This document shows, piece by piece, positions 39,247 to 49,772 of a stretch of DNA of 64,000 nucleotides. The stretch comes from Maricaulis sp. (lineage in GTDB: Bacteria > Pseudomonadota > Alphaproteobacteria > Caulobacterales > Maricaulaceae): the NCBI RefSeq assembly GCF_017642925.1, contig NZ_JAEPOL010000007.1:62001-126000 (forward strand). Direction: 5' to 3'. The position numbers and the translations under genes were made by a program. Numbering within the stretch: position 1 is the stretch's first letter; every line of letters starts with the position of its first letter. The notes beneath the pieces were generated by a model, which saw only the letters and a program-made list of their open reading frames with translations, was not told the origin of the DNA and made no database searches.

Positions 39247-40338
39247 CTAGAATGTTATCTTATCATCAAGATCGGGTTTGATCTCAATTATCTTTTTGTC
39301 GCGGAATTCGAGCTTTTTACCTGTGGCATCTTCGAGGTAACGTTTAAACCAATAGCCGCGGGTGTGAATCCCCGCGCAATTGTGGAGTTGGTCATTACGT
39401 TCGTAGCCATCTGCAATTGCCTGAAACTCTTTGTCACTCAACCGATCCGTTGTTTCGATCAGGCGTTTTAATCTTTCCATAGATTCAACAAAATTAGGTG
39501 AAGATACAAATGCTTCAATCATAATACTTTTTAGACGGCCTTCTTGACCAATTTCGTTCACAAGAAGTTTGTGGACTTCAGGAGCCGAATCCTCCAGTGG
39601 CGGCGTTGTAATTTTCATAGCCTGCTTTGAACTTATGAATCCTTTTGGATCGGTTTTTCCTACTTTTAGAGCGATAATAGGAATTCCTTTTCCGAGAGCA
39701 AAGCCTATCTCTTGGTTTGTCCAGTTGCTCTCATGAAAATCGTCTGTCAAGATAATAAGCATAACCTCCATGGTCATGAGGCCATTCAGTATTTCTAATT
39801 GCCACTCTTTCATTGGCTTGATGGTGTCGTGTGCTACGAAAGAGCAGACTCCAAATGGTTCGAGGGCATTGGCCAAGCCGTGAGCCGCGGCCTTGTCTTT
39901 ATCTCTATGACTAATAAATAACCTCAGACAATTTTCTTTCCAAAGGCCAACGGCATTCGGATGGGCGCGAGGTTCTCGCGTGAAAGGCACCGCAGCTTGC
40001 GATTGGATGTCTAAAGCGTCGGTGAGGCTGAAGTGAACAGCTCGTACATACTCGTTCTCAACATCTGTAGTTGCTTTGTTCAAGTCTTCACGAAATCGGT
40101 TCGATATCTCTTGTTGTTCGTCAAGGTCAATTAATGCCATCGCTTCATCAGAGACAAAAAGGTGTACGTCGTGCCCGTAGGTGCCCCCGTTCCAGTTGTC
40201 GTAGTCTGTTTCCGGTTCCACATGGACTGATGACGCATCAATAAAGTCGCGTAATTCGTTCTCACCCTTTTTGTCATAGTGGGCGCGAAGCCGTCTGAGG
40301 GCTGGCATAATTTTTGGCAACAATGCGTAATCGATCAA
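39247..40338 (-). CDS. TIR-domain protein, candidate defence effector
   Basis: A 363-residue protein. Residues ~138-260 form a TIR domain: NCLRLFISHRDKDKAAAHGL, EPFGVCSFVAHDTIKPMKEW, EVMLIILTDDFHESNWTNQE and IGFALGKGIPIIALKVGK. Glu210 in SNWTNQE is placed like the catalytic Glu of NAD-cleaving TIRs, so NAD hydrolysis on phage sensing is a reasonable hypothesis. The N-terminal ~110 residues, with DYDNWNGGTYGHDVHLFV, form a separate domain I cannot name. The C-terminal ~100 residues are helical. The start is TTG 40338 with a very strong ribosome site, GGGGGGAG, overlapping the uvrB 3' end; ATG 40308 is an alternative. GC content is low. Confidence 0.85.
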   Translation of the reverse strand: MIDYALLPKIMPALRRLRAHYDKKGENELRDFIDASSVHVEPETDYDNWNGGTYGHDVHLFVSDEAMALIDLDEQQEISNRFREDLNKATTDVENEYVRAVHFSLTDALDIQSQAAVPFTREPRAHPNAVGLWKENCLRLFISHRDKDKAAAHGLANALEPFGVCSFVAHDTIKPMKEWQLEILNGLMTMEVMLIILTDDFHESNWTNQEIGFALGKGIPIIALKVGKTDPKGFISSKQAMKITTPPLEDSAPEVHKLLVNEIGQEGRLKSIMIEAFVSSPNFVESMERLKRLIETTDRLSDKEFQAIADGYERNDQLHNCAGIHTRGYWFKRYLEDATGKKLEFRDKKIIEIKPDLDDKITF

Positions 40339-40339
40339 A

Positions 40340-42499
<2,160 letters not shown>

Positions 42500-42664
42500 G
42501 CGCCGAATATGCGCACTCCGGCGCCGCTCGGCCAGTGCTGCGGGTGCAGGCGGGGGAAGGTCCCTGCCAGCGTTATGTCATGAGGGGTCATACGGAATGA
42601 TCCGCCGGTCACCGGGCGTTAAGCATGCAGCGCGCATAGTGGAGCCTCAACAAGGGAGGCCCCG

Positions 42665-43096
42665 ATGTCCGAGCTTGCAGACAGTGCCGTCAACATTCTT
42701 CTGGTCGATGACAGCCCTTCGGTGCGCACCGTCCTGCGAACCCTGCTCTGCGGCCTCGGTGTCACCCGGATCTATGAAGCGACCGACCGCGAAGAGGCCT
42801 TCATCATGGCCCGCGTCTGCCGCCCCGATCTGGCGCTGATCGATCATGATCTGGGCCGGACGAGCGGGGTGGAACTGGTCGCCGCCTTCCGCGATACCGC
42901 GATCAGCCCGATGCCGGAACTGCCGCTCATCCTGCTGGCGCCGACGGGTATGGAATACCTGGCCGAACAGGCGCGTGAAGCCGGTGCGGACGCTGTCCTG
43001 CCCAAGCCGGTCACGGCACGCCTGCTCGGCGAGCGCATCCTGCAGCTGACCGGTCAGGCCGAAGCCGACGAAGCGCTGGCCCGCAAACAGGCCTGA
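42665..43096 (+). CDS. Stand-alone receiver protein with altered switch residue
   Basis: A 143-residue single receiver domain. ILLVDDSPSVRTVLRTLL gives the acidic pair (Asp15, Asp16), LALIDHDLG the phospho-acceptor Asp60, and DAVLPKPV the Lys. At the switch position, where Thr or Ser is normal, the sequence LILLAPTG has Ala, so the conformational response may differ. There is no output domain. ATG 42665 follows GGGAGG. It lies 43 bases before another receiver gene, the two likely forming one unit. Confidence 0.88.
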   Translation: MSELADSAVNILLVDDSPSVRTVLRTLLCGLGVTRIYEATDREEAFIMARVCRPDLALIDHDLGRTSGVELVAAFRDTAISPMPELPLILLAPTGMEYLAEQAREAGADAVLPKPVTARLLGERILQLTGQAEADEALARKQA

Positions 43097-43139
43097 TCCC
43101 CCTCGCGCTCACTCACCGGCGCCGTGGAGCGGGCCGGTC

Positions 43140-43616
43140 ATGTACGGCGGTTCCATGCTGGATGGACTGAGAATCCTGGTCGTCGAGGACATCCCCTCGA
43201 TCCGCAGCCTCATTGCCCGATTGCTGGAGCGTCTCGGCTGCAGCGATGTCTATGCGGTCGGCAATATCGCCGATGCCTTCACCTATCTCGACACGCTCGG
43301 CTTTGACGCCGTGCTGCTCGACTACGAGCTGGAGCACGAGAACGGGCTGACCCTGGTGCGCCGCCTGCGGCGCGATGCAGCCGCCCGCAATCACGACGTC
43401 TCCATCATCGTTCTCACCGGTCACACCGAAACCGCCGTCATGCAGGCGGCCGTGCAGTCGGGGGCGAATTCCTACCTCGTCAAACCGGTCAAGCCGGACC
43501 GGCTGGGCGAGCGCATCCTGGACGTGCTGGCGGCGCGTCACGAGCCGCGCCCCGGCGATGATCCGGACGCGCCGGACCGCCCCGACGCCGATACCTACTG
43601 GGTGCTGGAAGGCTGA
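43140..43616 (+). CDS. Stand-alone receiver protein
   Basis: A 158-residue receiver domain with short C-terminal tail. LRILVVEDIPSIRSLIARLL gives the acidic pocket, VLLDYELEHENG the phospho-acceptor (about Asp61), IIVLTGHTE the switch Thr and YLVKPVKPDRLG the Lys. The tail is Asp/Pro-rich and ends ADTYWVLEG. Start ATG 43140 or the in-frame ATG 43155. Its 3' end overlaps the convergent lipocalin gene by 22 bases. Confidence 0.88.
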   Translation: MYGGSMLDGLRILVVEDIPSIRSLIARLLERLGCSDVYAVGNIADAFTYLDTLGFDAVLLDYELEHENGLTLVRRLRRDAAARNHDVSIIVLTGHTETAVMQAAVQSGANSYLVKPVKPDRLGERILDVLAARHEPRPGDDPDAPDRPDADTYWVLEG

Positions 43617-44206
43617 TCGACGGCCGCGGCCGGCAGCCCGTCGCGCGGCATCACCTCGATATTCTCCCATTGCTGCGGCCGGATCAGGCCCTCGGTATCG
43701 AAGCCCCGCTCGCGCAGATCCGCGAGGCGGGCCTCGATGAAGGCGTCGCCGGGCTGCGGTTCGCGGGCGAGGATCCACAGATAGCGGCCCTGCGCTTCGG
43801 AAATCACCGCCCAGCTATAGTCGTCGGCCAGGTCGATCACCCAATAGTCCCCGAAAAAGGGGCCGAAAAAGCTTACTTCCAGCTTGGCCGTGTCGGCCGG
43901 GTCGGGATAGCGGGCACGGCCCTCGGCGATGTCCAGCTCGCCGTCCAGCGTGTCTTTCCAGCAGCGGTTGATGACGCCGACCGTGCCGTCCGGCTGCGGC
44001 GTGTAGAAGGCGGTCACGCCCTGGCAGTCGCGCTCGAAACTGTGATCGGCGCGGACGATCTCGAACCACAGCCCGGCATAGCGCTCCAGATCGACGGCCT
44101 CGACGGTCTGCGGCGGCGTGTCGCCGGCCAGGCGGTCGCGCGGCGGCGAACAGGCGGCCAGTGCCAGCACGGGCAGGATGAGGGGCAGGATCAGGGCAGG
44201 GCGCAT
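43595..44206 (-). CDS. Outer-membrane lipocalin (Blc-like lipoprotein)
   Basis: A 203-residue lipocalin. The signal MRPALILPLILPVLALAAC has lipobox LAAC. The lipocalin start motif is VDLERYAGLWFEIVR (GxW), followed by CQGVTAFYTPQPDGTVGVINRCW and LEVSFFGPFFGDYWVIDLADDYSWAVI, which are typical of Blc. The family binds lysophospholipids and fatty acids in envelope repair. ATG 44206 has GGAGATCCC upstream. The gene overlaps the convergent receiver gene by 22 bases. Confidence 0.92.
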   Translation of the reverse strand: MRPALILPLILPVLALAACSPPRDRLAGDTPPQTVEAVDLERYAGLWFEIVRADHSFERDCQGVTAFYTPQPDGTVGVINRCWKDTLDGELDIAEGRARYPDPADTAKLEVSFFGPFFGDYWVIDLADDYSWAVISEAQGRYLWILAREPQPGDAFIEARLADLRERGFDTEGLIRPQQWENIEVMPRDGLPAAAVDQPSSTQ

Positions 44207-44298
44207 GGGATCTCCGGACATCTGGCGATGCCGGTACAACTAGTGCGGTCGTGTGACGGTTCCAGCGCCGGGCGGAGACGTGCCTGTCGGGGCGCGTG

Positions 44299-44691
44299 TC
44301 AGGCGTCGTCGTAGACGTCGGCCTCGATCACGGCGTCCAGGCCGATCTCCAGCTGGTCGCCCAGCAGCGGCGCGCCGAGCAGGTATTCCGCGGTCGAACC
44401 GGTACGGCGGGCGCGCGCCTCGCGCACGGCGTCGGGGAAGTCCGCGCCGTCATAATCGCCACGGCCGATCCAGTAGAGCGCGACGAGTTCGGCCTGGGCC
44501 TCCTCGTCCAGCGAATCGATCCAGTCCTCCAGCTCGGAGCGGATCGGGTCGTTATCGCCGGTCTGCAGCGTTTCGACGGCATCCGTCTCGCCGCTGTCCG
44601 GGTCGCGCTCATAATCCTCGATCGTTTCCTTGCTGTCATAAGCCCGGGCCTGAAAGACCAGTTTCCGGACCATTTCTTCCGCAATATTCAT
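44299..44691 (-). CDS. DUF3775 family protein
   Basis: A 130-residue acidic protein of the DUF3775 family. Typical blocks are VRKLVFQARAYDSKE, then DPIRSELEDWIDSLDEEAQAELVALYWIGRGDY, and REARARRTGSTAEYLLGAPLLGDQLE. Function is unknown. ATG 44691 is preceded by a weak purine-rich site. It reads divergently from the receiver gene at 44898. Confidence 0.88.
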   Translation of the reverse strand: MNIAEEMVRKLVFQARAYDSKETIEDYERDPDSGETDAVETLQTGDNDPIRSELEDWIDSLDEEAQAELVALYWIGRGDYDGADFPDAVREARARRTGSTAEYLLGAPLLGDQLEIGLDAVIEADVYDDA

Positions 44692-44897
44692 GACGACGCC
44701 CTTTCGGTCGGTTGCGACAGCCTTGGCGGTACTTGAAAAACACTAGCACGGATTAGGCGGTGCGCGGAGCGGCGAGACGGGGATGCGGCACTTCGGCACA
44801 TCCGCGCGGTTCTGGCCAGCGCGGTCAAGACTTGGTTAAGGACGAATTGGCACTATCGCGGTGCACACCTGATTCACCGCGGCCTCCAAGAGATTCC

Positions 44898-45404
44898 ATG
44901 TCCGGCAGCTTCGACCGTATCCGCGTCCTGATCGTCGAGGACAATGCGCACATGTCGACCATCCTGCGCACCATCCTGCAGGGGTTCGGCGTGCGCACGA
45001 TCGTGGAGGTGCGCGATGCTGCTGATGCGTTCGAGACCATGCGCGACGTCAATCCGGACTTTGCCCTGGTCGACTACATGCTGGGCGATCTGAACGGGCT
45101 GGAATTCACCCGTCTCGTCCGCACCGCGTCGGACAGCGCCAACAAATATCTGCCGATCATCATGGTGACGGGCCACACGGACCGTTCGAAAGTGATCGAG
45201 GCGATCAATGCGGGCGTCAATGAATACCTGGCCAAGCCGGTACGCCCGGTCGACCTCTTCCACCGCATCACGGCGCTGATCGAGCGCCCGCGGCGTTTCA
45301 TCAAGGCCTCGACCTATTTCGGTCCGGACCGCCGCCGCCGCCAGGATCCGCGTTACACCGGCCCGTGGCGCCGGTCGACGGATGAGGAAAAGGCCACGGG
45401 CTGA
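44898..45404 (+). CDS. Stand-alone receiver protein (CheY-like)
   Basis: A 168-residue receiver. IRVLIVEDNAHMSTILRTIL, FALVDYMLGDLNGLEF (phospho-acceptor about Asp59), IIMVTGHTDRSK (switch Thr) and EYLAKPVRPVDLFHRI are all intact. The C-terminal tail with YFGPDRRRRQDPRYTGPWRR is characteristic of a group of alphaproteobacterial CheY-like proteins of unknown partner. ATG 44898. This is the third lone receiver within 2.8 kb. Confidence 0.9.
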   Translation: MSGSFDRIRVLIVEDNAHMSTILRTILQGFGVRTIVEVRDAADAFETMRDVNPDFALVDYMLGDLNGLEFTRLVRTASDSANKYLPIIMVTGHTDRSKVIEAINAGVNEYLAKPVRPVDLFHRITALIERPRRFIKASTYFGPDRRRRQDPRYTGPWRRSTDEEKATG

Positions 45405-45412
45405 GACCGCGC

Positions 45413-45745
45413 TCAGGCTGCCGCATCCAGATCCACTTTCCGGTAGACCGAGAAGACGATGACCACGTCCTGGGCACCCACCGCCTTGCGCTTGCGGATG
45501 ATGGTGCCGAAATCGGGATTGTTGACCAGATAGTCCGGTCCGATACGCACCAGTTCCTCGCGCGCGATCAGGGCAGTGTCACAGCTCAGAGGCGCACCGC
45601 ATCCGGAATGGCAGGCCATGGCGTCGGCCTGTTCCAGCACCCCCGCCATGCGCGCGCCGGCAGCCCGGTCCGAAATCACCACCCGGCCATAGGGATCGAA
45701 GCCGAGCTGGTCCAGATCGAAGACGATACCGACATTCGCAGACAT
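45413..45745 (-). CDS. Hypothetical protein with Cys-rich motif
   Basis: A 110-residue protein that I do not recognise. It starts MSANVGIVFDLDQLGFDPYG and contains AMACHSGCGAPLSCD, which might bind a metal, before a strand-rich end (QDVVIVFSVYRKVDLD). ATG 45745 has GGAGGTCGCC upstream. It converges with the receiver gene, eight bases between stops. Confidence 0.62.
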   Translation of the reverse strand: MSANVGIVFDLDQLGFDPYGRVVISDRAAGARMAGVLEQADAMACHSGCGAPLSCDTALIAREELVRIGPDYLVNNPDFGTIIRKRKAVGAQDVVIVFSVYRKVDLDAAA

Positions 45746-45833
45746 GGCGACCTCCCGCGTTGCACGCACAGGATGTACACCTTTTGTTCCGCCCGTTCAA
45801 GGGGAGGGAGATCCGGAAAATCTATCCGAAAAT

Positions 45834-46856
45834 CTACGCCCGTGCTGCATCCAGCAGCGCGGAAACCTCGCTGGCCTGGGTGCACCAGCTGGTGACGAAG
45901 CGGCAGGAGCCGTCCGGCCACTGATAGAAGCGGGCTCCGGCCGCCACGAGACGGTCGCCCAGCGCTTCGGGCAGGCGGATGAACACCTCATTGCCCTGCA
46001 CCGGATGCATCACCTCGACACCGTCGAGTGCATCGAGCCCGCCAGCCAGGGTCCGGGCATGGGCATTGGCGGTGCCGGCCAGGTCGAGCCAGAGATCATC
46101 CTTCAGCCAGGCTTCGAACTGGGCCGCAAGGAAGCGCATTTTCGGAGCCATGTGGCCTGCCCGCTTCTGGCGGGCCTGAAGCTCTTCGAACCGGTCCATG
46201 ACGGAGGGGAAGAGGATGATGGCCTCGGCGCCGAGCGCGCCATTCTTGGTCGCCCCGAAGCACAACGCATCCACCCCCGCTCTCCAGGTCAGCTCGGCCG
46301 GCGTGCAGCCCAGCGTCACCAGCGCGTTGGAGAAACGGGCCCCGTCCATGTGAACGAAGGCCGGGCGGGCATGGATACGATCCGCCCGTTCGGCGACTTC
46401 GGCCGGCGTATAGGCCGTACCGCTTTCAGTGAGATTGGAGAGTGACAGCACGCGGGCCGGGCTGGAATGGACGAAGCCTTCGGGAATCTCGCCGAGTGCC
46501 CGGTCGAGCGCCTCGAGCGAAATCTTCGCATGGGCGCCGGCGAGGGGGATCAGCTTGGCGCCGCCGGTGAAGAATTCCGGCGCGCCGCGTTCGTCACGAT
46601 GAATATGGGCCTCGTCATGACACAGGATCGCACCATGCGCCGGACACAGGGCTGACAGGGCGAGCGCATTCGACGCCGTGCCCGAGACTGCAAAGAGCAG
46701 CTTCAGATCCGTCTCGAAAATCGTCTTCAGGCGGGCCTCGACCCGGGCCGATATCTCGTCGGCGCCGTAGGAGGCGGCAAAGCCGGCATTGGCGGCGCCG
46801 ATCGCCTCGATCAGCGCCGGGTGGGCGGGGGCAGTGGTGTCGGACAGGAAATTCAT
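45834..46856 (-). CDS. Low-specificity threonine aldolase family PLP enzyme
   Basis: A 340-residue PLP enzyme that cleaves L-threonine or allo-threonine to glycine and acetaldehyde. It starts MNFLSDTTAPAHPALIEAI, then YGADEISARVEARL, LFAVSGTASNALALSAL, AILCHDEAHIHRDERGAPEF, FVHMDGARFSNAL, and the PLP Lys in CFGATKNGALGAEAI. These are standard family motifs. The related beta-eliminating lyases are less likely given the ATKNG context. Confidence 0.93.
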   Translation of the reverse strand: MNFLSDTTAPAHPALIEAIGAANAGFAASYGADEISARVEARLKTIFETDLKLLFAVSGTASNALALSALCPAHGAILCHDEAHIHRDERGAPEFFTGGAKLIPLAGAHAKISLEALDRALGEIPEGFVHSSPARVLSLSNLTESGTAYTPAEVAERADRIHARPAFVHMDGARFSNALVTLGCTPAELTWRAGVDALCFGATKNGALGAEAIILFPSVMDRFEELQARQKRAGHMAPKMRFLAAQFEAWLKDDLWLDLAGTANAHARTLAGGLDALDGVEVMHPVQGNEVFIRLPEALGDRLVAAGARFYQWPDGSCRFVTSWCTQASEVSALLDAARA

Positions 46857-46887
46857 GGCCGCAATGGACGTTGCCTCCGCGATGGCG

Positions 46888-47667
46888 TCAATCGCCGAAT
46901 GCCGGGTCCGGCACCAGCGGTGGCAGGCTGTCGCGCATCTGGTCGGCCGAGGAGGTCATGCGGCCCGTCGGATCGGCGAGCGTGGACTGACCCTCCAGGT
47001 CGCGCACGGGCAGGCCGCGGCCGGCATAGAGGGCGCGGATCTGCATGTCGGTCAGATTGGCGAAAGCGGCTTCTGCCTTGGCGATATTCTCAGGGCTGGC
47101 GAACTGCAGCATGGGCAGGCCCTCGGACGCGTCGCTGGGCGGGCAGCCAAGTGCGTCGCGATTGGCGTCCGATGTCGAGAGACAGAAAACATCCCGTACG
47201 ACACCTCTGGCGCCACCACCATTGATGCCATTGGGAAGAGGCACGGCGTCGCCGATGAACTCGGTCGGCCGTTGCGGCGCGCCGCCACCACCGGCGGGCG
47301 TCTCGTCCTCTTCGACCTGTTCCTCGGGCTCTGCAGGGGCAGTCACCTCTGCGCGCTCTGTCGAAGGCGCGGGCGGGATGGCCTCCACGGTCTCGTCCGG
47401 CGGCTCTTCGGCGACAGGTTCCGGCGTGTCGGGTTCGGGCTGAGCGACCGGTTCAGGCTCCGGTTCCACAGCCTCTACGGGCTGTGGCGGTCGCGGCAGG
47501 GTCACGAAAACCACATCGATTGCGTCCGGTCGCTCAGTGGAGGCGAACCGGTGTGGCAACAGGATGAGAAGAAGCAGCAAAGCCCCGTTTGCGGCGATCG
47601 ACAGCGCACCGGCGAGCAAGCGGCGGCGCAGGACCTCGGTCGGGGGCGCGAACAACGCTACGCCCAA
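46888..47667 (-). CDS. TonB-like membrane protein with Pro/Glu-rich spacer
   Basis: A 259-residue protein. The N-terminal helix LLAGALSIAANGALLLLLILLPH anchors it. A long spacer of Pro-Glu repeats (about 55-125, e.g. PVEAVEPEPEPVAQPEPDTP) follows, as in TonB or TolA, so it could span the periplasm. The last ~110 residues contain two cysteines (VFCLSTSDAN, LGCPPSDA) and do not look like the TonB C-terminal fold. It may be a TonB-type energy transducer variant or an unrelated periplasm-spanning protein. It precedes the threonine aldolase gene on the same strand. Confidence 0.72.
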   Translation of the reverse strand: MGVALFAPPTEVLRRRLLAGALSIAANGALLLLLILLPHRFASTERPDAIDVVFVTLPRPPQPVEAVEPEPEPVAQPEPDTPEPVAEEPPDETVEAIPPAPSTERAEVTAPAEPEEQVEEDETPAGGGGAPQRPTEFIGDAVPLPNGINGGGARGVVRDVFCLSTSDANRDALGCPPSDASEGLPMLQFASPENIAKAEAAFANLTDMQIRALYAGRGLPVRDLEGQSTLADPTGRMTSSADQMRDSLPPLVPDPAFGD

Positions 47668-47770
47668 TCCAGCCTCCCTTCGGCCCCCGCCGTGACCCTA
47701 GGGTTACCCGAAACCGGACACGCGGACCAGTCAGGCCGGATGAAAATACAGCAAGCCCGGCGCGGGCCCG

Positions 47771-49123
47771 TTATTCCCTGTCGCGCGGATAAGTGAAGAG
47801 AATCGCCCGTCCGTGCGGGCCGGACAGCTCGCGATCGCCGATCCAGTCGACCAGCAGGTCGAGATAGCCGCCGGCATATCCGCTGCCCAGCCGCGGCTGA
47901 CCGTCGGCGTCCGTCTCGACGGCGATAATGCCGTGCTCGGCGTCAGGAAAGACAGCCAAGTCTACCGGTATTCCGTCCGCCTGCAGTTCAAGCAGCATCT
48001 GCCGCGTGCTCTTCGGTGGGGCCTCCGTGTCTGCATCGCCCAGTACCCAGAGCAGGGGCACGTCGATCGCTTCCAGCGCGGGGCGCGGATCGTAGGTCAG
48101 GTCGTAGGGAAAATCGAGCATCTGCCGGAGGGCGCCCATCTCCGCATCCGGCGTCGAGGTCAGCAGGCTGGTGATGTCGCCGCCCAGCGCGTCGAACCAG
48201 GCTTCGCCCCGGTATTGCGCCTTCAGGGCCGCCAATTCTTCCATCCCGTCCTCGAAGCGCGAATTGGCAACCCGCATGACGGCGTGGTGCATCTGTTCGC
48301 CCAGCGCCAGTACGTCGGGGCCGTATCCGGCCGCTTCCAGGCTCTGGGCCACTTCCATGCGGTCCTCTTCCTGCATCGACACGGTGAGGCCGTAGGAGAC
48401 GACCACAAAGTCGGTCTCGGTATATCCGGCGGCGAGCGGTGCAACCCAGCCCCCCTGGCTCTCGCCCATCACGCCGACCGGGATCCCGTCCACCCTGTTC
48501 GGCAAGGCGTCGACCATCGCGGCCATGTCGTGAGCCATGGTGACGATATCGGCTGTGAACGCGCCTGTGGACCGCCCGGTGCCCCGCTTGTCGAAGACCA
48601 GGACAGCGATGCCGTGCAGGGGAAGGAAATGTTGCAGGTAATTGTGGGCGATAGCGCTGTCCGGCCCGCTGCCATACTGGAGCACGACGACTGCTGCAGG
48701 CGAGGCGTCTGCCGGCATGACGAGTTCACCATAAAGGCGCGCCTCGCCGGACATGGCGGTAACGGGATAGGCGGGAAGGGTGATTTTCTCGCCCTGCAAC
48801 GCCGTGCCATCCGTGTAAGTCAAACGAAGCCAGTCCTCTCCGCATTCGCCTGTCCGCGCTTCCAGTTCGACCGGTTCGCGTGCGGCCCAGCCATGGCCTG
48901 AAACATAGTGGTTCTCGCCATCGCGATAGAGGCGTCCGCTGCGGCCACTCTCGAACCGGTAGCGCAGATTGGGATCGTCGCTGGGCGTCAGGATGAGGCG
49001 CGATCCGTCGGACATGGCGTAGGCGCCGGCGTGACAGAATCCTGACGGCGGAGTCCATTCAGCGGCCGCCGGTGCGGCAAACAGAAGGGTGATGGCGGGC
49101 AGAAGGGGGCGAAGGCCGGGCAT
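47771..49123 (-). CDS. Secreted alpha/beta hydrolase
   Basis: A 450-residue exported hydrolase. The signal peptide is GLRPLLPAITLLFAAPAAAEW. A beta-rich N-terminal part (to about 135) precedes an alpha/beta hydrolase fold: VVVLQYGSGPDSAIAHNYLQ, GIAVLVFDKRGTGRSTG, nucleophile elbow GVMGESQGGWVAPLAA (Ser in GESQG), PLLWVLGDADTEAPP (acid) and FPDAEHGI (His). The family resembles dienelactone hydrolase or peptidase-like esterases; substrate unknown. ATG 49123 follows GAGGAGAG. Confidence 0.9.
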   Translation of the reverse strand: MPGLRPLLPAITLLFAAPAAAEWTPPSGFCHAGAYAMSDGSRLILTPSDDPNLRYRFESGRSGRLYRDGENHYVSGHGWAAREPVELEARTGECGEDWLRLTYTDGTALQGEKITLPAYPVTAMSGEARLYGELVMPADASPAAVVVLQYGSGPDSAIAHNYLQHFLPLHGIAVLVFDKRGTGRSTGAFTADIVTMAHDMAAMVDALPNRVDGIPVGVMGESQGGWVAPLAAGYTETDFVVVSYGLTVSMQEEDRMEVAQSLEAAGYGPDVLALGEQMHHAVMRVANSRFEDGMEELAALKAQYRGEAWFDALGGDITSLLTSTPDAEMGALRQMLDFPYDLTYDPRPALEAIDVPLLWVLGDADTEAPPKSTRQMLLELQADGIPVDLAVFPDAEHGIIAVETDADGQPRLGSGYAGGYLDLLVDWIGDRELSGPHGRAILFTYPRDRE

Positions 49124-49166
49124 GGTCTCTCCTCTGGAAGCCCGACCATGATGCGTCCGGTGGCGC

Positions 49167-49772
49167 TTATGGATGCAGACCGGCTGTTTGCAGGTCCCCG
49201 GCCGGTTCAGCCCAGACCACATAGCGCAGCGGGCCGGGGGTGACGGCATCGAAGGGCCAGCAGGTCACCAGGGCCAGCCGGGCTGGCCCGCCATTGCCGG
49301 TCTCGATGCCGGAGCGGGCCGCCTCGACGATCTCGCTGCCGGTGACCCGGAAGGCGAGCGGCGGTGCGTCCGTCCGTTCGATGATGACGGTCTGGCCCGG
49401 TTCGACATGCTGCAGGAAGCGGAAATGCGTATCGCGATGGGCGGCGATCACCGAGATGCCGGGTTCGCCGGGCGTGGCGGACGCCGTGAGCAAGGAGGGG
49501 CCGAAGGCCAGGGCTTCGCCTCCGGCCTCGGCCAGCACGATGGCGTGTTCGCCCAGATCCGGAACGGAGAGCCGCGCCACGGGCCAGGTATCGGCCCAGG
49601 GCCATGGTGTGGGCGCGGACTCTCCGTCGATCGCACGGGCCCAGGCTCTTGCGAGCAGGGCCTGTGCAATTTCAGCCTTGGCGCCGATCCAGACACCCTG
49701 CCCGACAAGGGCGGTGCCGGCGGCAATCAGGGCCAGCGAGGCGGTCTTGGCGAACAGGGTGGGGTTCAGCAT
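49167..49772 (-). CDS. Class GN (marine proteobacterial) sortase
   Basis: A 201-residue transpeptidase with an N-terminal membrane helix (FAKTASLALIAAGTALVGQG). Catalytic residues are His112 (IAAHRDTHFRFL), Cys171 (LALVTCWPFDA) and Arg183 (PLRYVVW). Class GN sortases are found in marine proteobacteria and act on one dedicated target. The gene starts within the last codons of that target gene (overlap 49766-49772), so the two are translated together. Confidence 0.93.
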   Translation of the reverse strand: MLNPTLFAKTASLALIAAGTALVGQGVWIGAKAEIAQALLARAWARAIDGESAPTPWPWADTWPVARLSVPDLGEHAIVLAEAGGEALAFGPSLLTASATPGEPGISVIAAHRDTHFRFLQHVEPGQTVIIERTDAPPLAFRVTGSEIVEAARSGIETGNGGPARLALVTCWPFDAVTPGPLRYVVWAEPAGDLQTAGLHP

